Part shown: piece after piece, positions 18,342-26,100 of the stretch | Position numbering within the stretch: the stretch's first letter is position 1 | Layout of the letters: each line of letters begins with the position of its first letter | Assembly: GCF_946479275.1 (NCBI RefSeq) | Contig: NZ_CAMLFE010000001.1 | Span: 372,001-436,000, forward strand | DNA: 64,000 nt | Direction of reading: 5' to 3' | Source of the DNA: an uncultured Bartonella sp. | Lineage (GTDB): Bacteria > Pseudomonadota > Alphaproteobacteria > Rhizobiales > Rhizobiaceae | Program-made: the position numbers and the translations under genes | Notes under the pieces: model-generated | Seen by the model: the letters and a program-made list of their open reading frames with translations, nothing else | Told to the model about the DNA's origin: nothing | The model's database searches: none

Positions 18342-19783
18342 TGTTATTGTCAAATATTTCTTCTCAAAATATTGCGATATTTGTGTTTTCCGATTTTTGT
18401 TCGGAATTTGCGATTGCTTTAGGTAAACGTTGGAAGGCGGCCACAATATATCGTACAAATCGCGTCGCGCGAGAAGACTTCATAATTGTGGATGACGTAT
18501 CCGAAGCGATAAAAAACACATTCAAGTCTGGCCGACCGATTATCGCATTTTGTTCATGCGGCATCGTTATTCGCATTCTTGCACCATTGTTGAAAAATAA
18601 ATTTAACGAGCCTCCGGTTTTGTGCGTTGCCGATGACAGTTCATCTGTCGTGCCGCTATTGGGTGGTAATGCCGGTGCGAACGATCTTGCTGTTGAAATC
18701 GCCGACGTTCTTCACGGACATGCCGCTATTACCACAAGCGGATATTTACGGTTCGGGATAAATCTGCTTTTGCCGCCTGACGATCTGGAACTCGTTAATA
18801 AAGACGATGCTTCCGGTTTCATTTCAGCACTTTTGAATGGTGAAAAAGTCGAGCTGGTGGGGGAACATCAGTGGTTCCATACCGGATCCCTTCCTTTGAC
18901 CGACGGTTCCCGACTAAAAATTATCGTTGACGACAATGCCGGTCATATAAACGGTTCTGCAACTCGTCTGATTTACCGGAAGCGCAACACACATGATGAA
19001 ACAACCACAGTAAAACAAGGTCTGCTGACCGTTATCGGACTGGGACCGGGTAACAACGAAAATATCACTCTTTCTGCGCGACATGCTTTAGCGGAAGCAA
19101 CCGATATTTTCGGCTATGACTATTATATAAAATTGGCCTCACCTTTTCTGGATGATCAGGTTTTACACCCGAGCGATAACCGGCAGGAAATTTCAAGAGC
19201 AGAGGAAGCGCTTGACTTGGCGGCATCGGGTAAAAGAGTAGCGATGATCTCTTCAGGAGATCCTGGAATATTTGCTATGGCAGCCGCGATTTTCGAAACT
19301 CTGGATCAACATTATTCGCCACTCTGGGACAAGGTCGAAATAAGAGTCGAAGCGGGCATCACCGCTGCGCAGTCGGCAGCAGCGCGTCTTGGCGCACCTT
19401 TAGGACATGATTTTGCGGTTATTTCATTGTCGGATAATTTAAAACCTTGGGCAATCATCGAAAAACGATTAATCGCCGCAATAACATCAGATATGGTTTT
19501 GGCTCTCTATAATCCGGTGTCTCGCGCCCGTCCCACAAAAATTCTGGCTGCAATTGAAATCGCGAAGCGGTTTTGCCCTCCCGACAGGATCATCATGATT
19601 GGCACGGATATCGGGCGCAACGGAGAAAAAACAGTTCTGACAACACTGACAGATTTCAATATTCGAGATGTAACAAGCCGGTCTGTTATCATTATCGGTT
19701 CGAGCCAGACCCGCACGTTCAAGCAGTCAGGTAAGTTATGGTGTTACACGCCCCGTTCTTACCCTGATAAATTTAATTCATAA
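18341..19783 (+). CDS. cobJ: CbiG N-terminal domain / precorrin-3B C17-methyltransferase fusion
   Basis: The 480-residue product is about twice the length of a plain CobJ (about 250). Residues 228-470 are CobJ, with LLTVIGLGPGNNENIT, MISSGDPGIFAMA and LYNPVSRARPTKI; it methylates C17 with ring contraction. Residues about 60-145 match the CbiG N-terminal domain: GIVIRILAPLL, LLGGNAGANDLA and ITTSG. CbiG acts in the anaerobic pathway, opening the delta-lactone, whereas the neighbouring CobG marks the aerobic one. Residues 145-225 correspond to a linker or the CbiG mid region. The start overlaps the cobI stop by one base. Confidence 0.9.
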   Translation: MLLSNISSQNIAIFVFSDFCSEFAIALGKRWKAATIYRTNRVAREDFIIVDDVSEAIKNTFKSGRPIIAFCSCGIVIRILAPLLKNKFNEPPVLCVADDSSSVVPLLGGNAGANDLAVEIADVLHGHAAITTSGYLRFGINLLLPPDDLELVNKDDASGFISALLNGEKVELVGEHQWFHTGSLPLTDGSRLKIIVDDNAGHINGSATRLIYRKRNTHDETTTVKQGLLTVIGLGPGNNENITLSARHALAEATDIFGYDYYIKLASPFLDDQVLHPSDNRQEISRAEEALDLAASGKRVAMISSGDPGIFAMAAAIFETLDQHYSPLWDKVEIRVEAGITAAQSAAARLGAPLGHDFAVISLSDNLKPWAIIEKRLIAAITSDMVLALYNPVSRARPTKILAAIEIAKRFCPPDRIIMIGTDIGRNGEKTVLTTLTDFNIRDVTSRSVIIIGSSQTRTFKQSGKLWCYTPRSYPDKFNS

Positions 19784-19789
19784 GCACAC

Positions 19790-19815
19790 TAATCAGTGAG
19801 GCACACTACTGATTA
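19790..19815. terminator. Inverted repeat between convergent cobJ and lipoprotein gene
   Basis: TAATCAGT (19790-19797) and ACTGATTA (19808-19815) form a perfect 8-bp stem with a 10-base loop exactly between the two convergent stop codons. There is no good T-tract, so termination is only suggested by position. Confidence 0.4.
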
Positions 19816-19819
19816 AACG

Positions 19820-20371
19820 TCAGTAAAGTGATTGGCCTGAAGAAGCCGTCGCTTGTGAACGCTTTTTAACGCCACTTGATGTTTTGGTTGATGATGCCGA
19901 TTTCCGCGTTGCTCTTGCAACAGTATTTTCTGTCGTAGTCTGCGATGTCGTTTTGGGAGCTGCAGCAGCTTGTGCTTCCGCAGCTATCTGGTCAGCACTT
20001 TTCGGCGACGTATCAATAACCGATTTTACGATACCTCCTGCGCTAACTGTGCAGACAGCGTCACGCAAATCAACTTTCAGGATAACCTGTGTCGAACCAT
20101 CTCCGGGTTTACGGGAATCAACCGCTTTGATTACCCGCGTTGGCAAAAAGTATTTATTTGCGGCGCTGTTGATACATGCTTGTGCGAGGTCGGGCGCGAC
20201 ACTGCGTGCAGGAGAGGTAAACGATGGAAACTTAGGCGCCGGATTGCTTGCTACAGGAGTTGTCAAAGCATTTGATGTTGCCGGTTTTGTCGATGTTGTC
20301 GTTGTGCAACCGGATAAAACAAGTGCCAGACCGGAAACAGCAAAAAAGGATTTTAGTAAAACGCTTGACAT
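19820..20371 (-). CDS. Small alanine/threonine-rich lipoprotein of unknown function
   Basis: 183 residues with a type II signal peptide: hydrophobic stretch LLKSFFAVSGLALVLSGC, lipobox Cys22. A Thr/Ala/Pro-rich linker (23-60) leads to a small conserved domain (about 58-125, DLAQACINSAANKYFLP, VILKVDLRDAVCTVS) containing two Cys that may form a disulfide. The C-terminal 55 residues are low complexity and basic. The lipobox +2 residue is Thr, so outer-membrane sorting is expected. Similar proteins are annotated as hypothetical in Rhizobiales. Not assigned to a named family. Confidence 0.75.
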   Translation of the reverse strand: MSSVLLKSFFAVSGLALVLSGCTTTTSTKPATSNALTTPVASNPAPKFPSFTSPARSVAPDLAQACINSAANKYFLPTRVIKAVDSRKPGDGSTQVILKVDLRDAVCTVSAGGIVKSVIDTSPKSADQIAAEAQAAAAPKTTSQTTTENTVARATRKSASSTKTSSGVKKRSQATASSGQSLY

Positions 20372-20478
20372 ACAACCACCTCAACTAGACTTCTCGACAA
20401 CGCTCGCAAAGTAATCAAATTATAATGCCCTTTAACGATTTTTTTCCCTCACGTCATCATTATAATGAAAAATCGTCG

Positions 20479-21006
20479 TTATCTGATCGCGAAGTGTGTC
20501 GGAAGTACCACAATACCATCGTCGTTGCAGTCATTTTTCCAATCTTTGACTCTACGTCCATTAATCTTGATGTCAGGCGCTATTTCGTTTAGAGGATCCA
20601 ATACGAAGGCACGTTCAGTCATCAAAGGATGTGGAAGTGTCAGTGTCGGCGAATGGTAATGATCAATATCATCAAATGCCAATAAGTCGATATCAAGAGT
20701 TCTTGGACCCCATTTTACTTTTCGTAGACGTCCATAATTCTGCTCAATAGCCAAACAGAATTGCAGAAGCTTTTCAGGAGACAATCGGGTTTCGATTTCA
20801 CAACAGATATTTACGAATTCACTTTGATCGGTTTTTCCCCACGGTGGCGTGCGGTAAAATGATGACACGCAAATGAGCTCGATATCAGCCGAATTTCCAA
20901 TATCTTCTAGTGCATGATCGAGCGTTCCGATGACATCTCCGACATTTCCTCCCATACCTAACCAGGCTTTTTTCCATAACTTGTTTCGAGCTTCTTCCCG
21001 GATCAT
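20479..21006 (-). CDS. folK: 2-amino-4-hydroxy-6-hydroxymethyldihydropteridine pyrophosphokinase
   Basis: Transfers pyrophosphate from ATP to the pterin alcohol, the step before dihydropteroate synthase. The product is 175 residues. HPPK motifs are present: GMGGNVGD near 18, FYRTPPW near 51, KWGPRTLDIDLL near 97 and LPHPLMTERAFVL near 122. The start codon overlaps the folP stop by four bases, so the two are coupled. In related genomes folB (dihydroneopterin aldolase) often sits between folP and folK; here it does not. Confidence 0.95.
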   Translation of the reverse strand: MIREEARNKLWKKAWLGMGGNVGDVIGTLDHALEDIGNSADIELICVSSFYRTPPWGKTDQSEFVNICCEIETRLSPEKLLQFCLAIEQNYGRLRKVKWGPRTLDIDLLAFDDIDHYHSPTLTLPHPLMTERAFVLDPLNEIAPDIKINGRRVKDWKNDCNDDGIVVLPTHFAIR

Positions 21007-21917
21007 TTTTTCTCTTCAATAATGCTATTTTCTATATCAGAAAGCGCATCGACAACCGCCAATGCATCTCTATTGGCTGCGACGTTATGCACCCGAAAAA
21101 TCGAAAAACCGGCTTTTCTTAAGAGAATCGAAGTGGCCGATGTCGCTATGTCCCGCATTTTAGGTTCACTATATCCCGTTATGGCCCCGAGGAATCGTTT
21201 GCGCGAAGTTGCGGCCAATAATGGAAAGCCAAACATGGCAAGCTCCGAAGCGCGATCAAGCAATGCAAGGTTGGTATAAAAATCTTTACCAAAACCGAAT
21301 CCCGGATCAAGCACGATACTATCGTCTTGAATTCCGGATTTTTTGGCTATTTCCAAAGACTTATCGAAAAAAAACTTCTGGTCTTCGATAATATCGGGAT
21401 GAACGTTCCGATGGCGTGAATTATGCATGATGATGACGCCGGCCCTCTCTTCGGCAACAAGATCTGCAATTTCAGGTTCTCTCTGCAGCCCCCATATATC
21501 ATTGATGATATTGGCACCTGCCATCAGAGCAAGACGAGCCGTCTCCACATGATAGGTATCAATCGACAAAAGAACGTTTTCCGTCACGCTCAATTGTTTG
21601 ACGACGGGCAACACGCGGTCTTGTTCTTCTTCAAGTGTAATCTCGTCAAATCCGGGCCGGGTTGACTCACCCCCTATGTCGATAATTTTTGCTCCCTCAC
21701 CAAACATTTTCTGCGCGTGCAAGATAGCATCTTGTAAAGAACTGTGTTCCCCCCCATCTGAAAAAGAGTCCGGTGTTACATTCAAAATTCCCATCAAAAT
21801 TGATGTTTTGCCAAGAGAAATAGATTTGTTATGACCAACCAACCAAGAACGTTCCATATTAAAATTCGCTTCTACCCAGATTGACGGATTTTGTAGACGT
21901 TTTTTTAGCATATTCAT
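21003..21917 (-). CDS. folP: Dihydropteroate synthase
   Basis: Condenses the pterin pyrophosphate with p-aminobenzoate; the sulfonamide target. The TIM barrel shows GILNVTPDSFSDGGEH (near 43), DIGGESTRPG (near 80), ANIINDIWG (near 134) and LDPGFGFGKD (near 198). The product is 304 residues with an N-terminal extension of about 30 that is not part of the core fold; an internal start at MERSWLVGH is possible. It is divergent from the DUF922 gene. Confidence 0.95.
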   Translation of the reverse strand: MNMLKKRLQNPSIWVEANFNMERSWLVGHNKSISLGKTSILMGILNVTPDSFSDGGEHSSLQDAILHAQKMFGEGAKIIDIGGESTRPGFDEITLEEEQDRVLPVVKQLSVTENVLLSIDTYHVETARLALMAGANIINDIWGLQREPEIADLVAEERAGVIIMHNSRHRNVHPDIIEDQKFFFDKSLEIAKKSGIQDDSIVLDPGFGFGKDFYTNLALLDRASELAMFGFPLLAATSRKRFLGAITGYSEPKMRDIATSATSILLRKAGFSIFRVHNVAANRDALAVVDALSDIENSIIEEKK

Positions 21918-21962
21918 GTAAATATCTAGAATAACTTACAATATCCAACGACAGAGATTAAA

Positions 21963-22604
21963 ATGTTCAAAAAAACGATCAGTACTTTAGCTGCTACATG
22001 TTTTTTCTTGATACCGTTTTCCTTGAGCCCGTTTTCTATGACGGCCGATGCAGCAAAAATCTACAAAACTGTCATCTATTACACTTTGTCGGGTACAACC
22101 CCGGCCCAGCTTGACAAAGCTCTTGCACATAAGGGGCCCTACCTGAAAAGCACAGGAAGCCATCATCCTGGTGCTACAACTATCTCTTTTGATCCGCGGC
22201 TGAAGCTTGTCCAGAACGGCCGCTATTGCAAGGTTGATTCCGTTAGCGTCGACGTGCATGCAAAAATGTCTCTGCCGCGCTGGAAACAACGTGCAACAAC
22301 AAAATCGATCGAAATGGCTCTCGTTTGGGATACATTATCGCGAGATATCCAGCGCCATGAAGAAAGTCACATTGTGATTGCAAGAGCCCATGCATCGAAA
22401 ATTGAAAGAGCCGTGAGGAGCCTGCCTTATAGAACCGATTGCAACCTATTGAAACAGGATATCGAAAAAACAACCTATAATATATTGACCGACCATGAAA
22501 ATGCTCAAAGGCAATTCGACCGGGCGGAAGCTGTCAATTTTGATCACCGTTTTATCAATTTGCTAGTTGCAAGGTTGCAAAGGCTCGAGCAGGCAAAGCA
22601 ATAA
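21963..22604 (+). CDS. DUF922-family secreted putative zinc protease
   Basis: 213 residues with an N-terminal signal sequence (ISTLAATCFFLIPFSLSPF, probable cleavage near TADA at 28-31). The body matches DUF922: YTLSGTTPAQLDKAL, GRYCKVDSVSVDV and the HEESH sequence at 132-136, which fits a HExxH-type zinc site. It is expected in the periplasm. Its target is unknown. It overlaps no neighbour and ends four bases before the convergent ferredoxin gene. Confidence 0.82.
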   Translation: MFKKTISTLAATCFFLIPFSLSPFSMTADAAKIYKTVIYYTLSGTTPAQLDKALAHKGPYLKSTGSHHPGATTISFDPRLKLVQNGRYCKVDSVSVDVHAKMSLPRWKQRATTKSIEMALVWDTLSRDIQRHEESHIVIARAHASKIERAVRSLPYRTDCNLLKQDIEKTTYNILTDHENAQRQFDRAEAVNFDHRFINLLVARLQRLEQAKQ

Positions 22605-22607
22605 CCA

Positions 22608-22931
22608 TCAGCTCTGGCGTTCCGGAATATAGACAACAAGACCATTCAGACTTTCATCCAGTACGATCTGGCATGAAAGTCTTGAATTCTCGCGCCTGTC
22701 ATAAGCAAAATCAAGCATATCATCTTCCATCGGATCAGGTTCTCCGACAGCAGATTGCCATTTCTCATCAATGTAAACGTGACATGTTGCGCAAGAACAT
22801 GCGCCACCACATTCTGCAACGATACCGGGGACATTATTATCAAGTGCTGCCTCCATCAGTGTCATACCTGAGGGGCTATCCACAACAAATTGCCGGTTAT
22901 CACGTTCACTTTTGAATAAGACCTTTACCAC
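22608..22931 (-). CDS. 2Fe-2S ferredoxin (adrenodoxin type)
   Basis: 107 residues with the vertebrate/mitochondrial-type cluster ligands Cys41, Cys47, Cys50 and Cys87 (CGGACSCATC and LSCQ). The MEDDMLDFA helix is typical of adrenodoxin-like partners in Fe-S cluster assembly or P450 reduction; here neither hsc genes nor a P450 lie adjacent, so the partner is unknown. An upstream CtrA-like box and the gpr promoter lie in the same divergent spacer. Names used for orthologues include fdxB and fdx. Confidence 0.92.
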   Translation of the reverse strand: MVKVLFKSERDNRQFVVDSPSGMTLMEAALDNNVPGIVAECGGACSCATCHVYIDEKWQSAVGEPDPMEDDMLDFAYDRRENSRLSCQIVLDESLNGLVVYIPERQS

Positions 22932-22999
22932 TTATTTCACCTTATCCTATTGTTTTTTATTATTATTATCAAACATGTTCCATCTTTGGCAAAGCTCCG

Positions 23000-23014
23000 T
23001 TAACTTTATCTTAA
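23000..23014 (+). promoter_or_regulatory. CtrA-type binding box upstream of the gpr-like gene
   Basis: TTAACTTTATCTTAA is an exact TTAA-N7-TTAA, the core of the CtrA consensus in alphaproteobacteria. It lies 118 bases before the gpr-like start and 69 before the ferredoxin start in the divergent spacer. AT-rich spacers can produce such matches by chance. Confidence 0.4.
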
Positions 23015-23083
23015 AACTTTTCAAACTTTAGCCAAGAACGTATTCCTTTCTAATTCCTTAAAGGTTAGGATAGGCACGCTTTT

Positions 23084-23108
23084 ATTGAAAGTACCACCGT
23101 CTTTCAAT
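23084..23108. promoter_or_regulatory. Inverted repeat just upstream of the gpr-like gene
   Basis: ATTGAAAG (23084-23091) and CTTTCAAT (23101-23108) form a perfect 8-bp dyad with a 9-base centre, 23 bases before the ATG. It could be an operator or a 5' UTR hairpin; AAAGAGG (ribosome binding site) follows. Confidence 0.4.
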
Positions 23109-23131
23109 GTGTATAGAGTAAAGAGGCTAAG

Positions 23132-26100
23132 ATGGCACGTAGAACCAAGGCAGAAAAAATTGACGTTGAAGTTGAAGAAGCGCTCGAAGAGGCTTTGGAC
23201 TTTAACTTCGATAATGCCGCAACAAAAGAGAGTGCTGCCCAATCGACCAATGGCCTGATAGATCTGGATGAGCTTGCCGAGCAGATCGCTCAGGCAACTG
23301 AAGAGCTTGCAGCAGAAAACGCTCCGGCTGCAAAAAACAAAGAACTGAAAGGTCCAGCCGTTGATGAATCGGTGGCCGAAAGCCTATTCGGCAAAAAGCC
23401 GGTTAGAGAATCAACTGGCGGTACGGTTCATGATACTCTCGTTGCCAATCAGCCTCGCCCTGCCAATGACGACCTCAATCTGATCAATGCATCAGGTAAC
23501 TACAAAAACAAACCTTCACGCATTTATTGGAGCACGACTGCTTTAAGTGCACTTTGGGCTGCAGGTGGAGCTTATGTTGCAAACACATTGGCGCCGGCAA
23601 GCCTTGCCGCTTTTGCCGCAACACCAGCCGGTTTGGCAGTTGCCGCCGGAACAGCCGTTCCGATTTTGATGTTCTGGGGGTTTGCACAACTATCAAAACG
23701 GTCAACAGAACTTAAAAACATTGCTGCAGCTGTCAGCGATGCTGCGTCGCGTCTCAGCCGTCCTCAATCCTCGGTAGAACATGCGGCTTCGCTTGGCAAG
23801 ACCATCCGTCAGGAAGTGTCTGCCATGAACGAAGGTATTGAACGCACCCTTTCGCGTGCTGTCGAACTCGAAGCCCTTATCCAAGGTGAAGTTCAAAATC
23901 TTGATCGGGCCTATAGCGAGAATGAATCGCGCATTCGTAATCTTATCAGCGAATTGAGCACCGAACGCGAAGCTATTCTTGGTCACGCCGACCGCGTCCA
24001 GTCGACTATCCGCGGAACGCAAAACGAATTAAGCAAAGAATTCGGTGCGATTACTTCCAATATTTCTGCTAATGTCGAAAACGTTACAAAAACGCTTACA
24101 AAAACGCTTGAACAACAAGGTGAAGAATTGGTTCAACGCCTTGGTAAAGTGGGTGAAGGTGTAAGTGGCGATCTTGCCGAGAAATTCCGCCAGACAGCCG
24201 AGGAATTGCAGAGACAGAATTCCGAACTTTACAACAACCTTGAACAAAGTGTGAATGTTGCAACCGAACGTCTGGAAAACAACACCGTAAAAATATCGAC
24301 AAGCTTTAATCAGGGGGCAGAAGAAGCTGAACAACGAGCTGAAGAGCTCAGCCAGCGTATGCAAGCGGCAACCGAACGTGCACTATCGGATTTCGACGAA
24401 AAAATGTCCAAGCTGGGCGACCATGCAAATACATTGTCGACCCATTTTGATAACGCAACCACAGCTGCAATTGCCGCATTCGAAAAGCGCCTTGCCGATA
24501 TTGATAAATCGTTGGATGAACGTGGCAACACAGTTATAGATGCGTTCATCAAACGCGCTCAGGAGCTTCAAGAAAACACCGAAAAGCTCGGTGGTATACT
24601 CGATGCAAGAGCGACACAAATTAATGAAACGCTAAAAGAGCGGACGATCGAAATTGCCAATACATTCACTGCGGGTCGTAACACTTTGCTGTCGACAGTT
24701 GACGATGGCAAGAAGTTGCTAGCCGATCAGGTCAACGGTCTTGATATTTCGCTCAATGATATGCTCAAAGATCGGGCTGAAGATTTCAAATCACAGATCG
24801 CTGAGGGACGTGAGCTTATCACCAGCATTTTGGATGGTGAAAACGACAAGCTGACCGCAACAGTCAAGGGACAAATTGATGTCCTCTCGCAGCATGTAAG
24901 CAATATCGAACAGGTTCTCGTCAAGAATGTCGAAACGCTTGATCAGCGTTCCCAAAGTTATGTCGAAGGCATTGAAAAACGCACAGGCTCATTGCAAGCA
25001 GCTATCGAAAAAAGCTTCGAAACAGCTAATGAACTGATGGACACACAGACGAAGAACATTGAAACGAGAGCGGACGCATTAAGAGACTCGCTCACGGTGA
25101 ACAGTTCCGCCTTGAACGAAGTTTTGGCAGATCAGGCACGCGTCCTCGAAGAACGTATTGACTATATCAAGGAAGTCATTGAAAAGGGAGATGCGACATT
25201 CAGCGAAACAATTGGCAATCAGGTTGCGATTGTTAAAGATGCTGTTACGAGCAACAGCGAATCGCTGAAATCAACATTTACAACCCATCTGGATACACTT
25301 AGAAACCACACGGAATTGCTTGAGAAAGCACTGACAGCCTCCAATAATTCATTGTTGGCATCTGTCGACGAACGTATCGGCTCAATGAATGAAAGCTTGA
25401 CAACAAGCTCCAACACTATCACCGAACAAGCAAAAGAGCTGGAAAATAGCCTTACGAATACCTTAGGTGAAGTAACTCGCTCTCTTGAAGTCCAAAGCAA
25501 CTTGCTTGGACAACGTTCGAACGAATTGAAAAATATTGTTACTGAAAATAATGAAGGCATAAAACGCTCATTTTCCGAGCAGACAGCCATATTGGATGAA
25601 CGCACCCAGACAATGCAAAAGGCACTGGAAGTCGGTGTGCATAATGTAAAGTCGGCACTTGAGGACTCGGCAGTCTCAATTGCAGGTGACCTTAGAACCA
25701 ATATCGCCGCTGCATCCGAAATTTTCAGTGGTGAAGCGAAAAAGGCCGCAGAGCTGATTTCACAGTCGAGTGGTAACCTTGTTACCAATCTTTCGGCCGA
25801 AACGGATAAGGCAACTTCGTTATTGAACGAGGCAAATGACAAACTCATTTCCGGCTTGAACAGCGCAACCGAAAAAGCTTCGGAAATTATTTCAACGGCC
25901 GGTAACGGCTTGACAACGTCGCTTGCAAATGAGGTCAGCAAAACACAATCGGTTCTGGAAAGCTCTAATGAAGAATTGAAAGTTTCCCTTAACGACGTTG
26001 CAGACAAAGCCTCTGCCCTGCTCTCTCAATCGGGAAACCGTGTTTTGTCTTCGTTTAATGACGAGTCGACTAGACTGCAATCCACACTTTCCGATATTAG

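Noticed and set aside
25219-26007. Long minus-strand frame (262 codons) opposite the GPR-like gene
   Set aside because: Ser/Leu/Val-rich shadow of the repetitive helical coding strand; no start signal.
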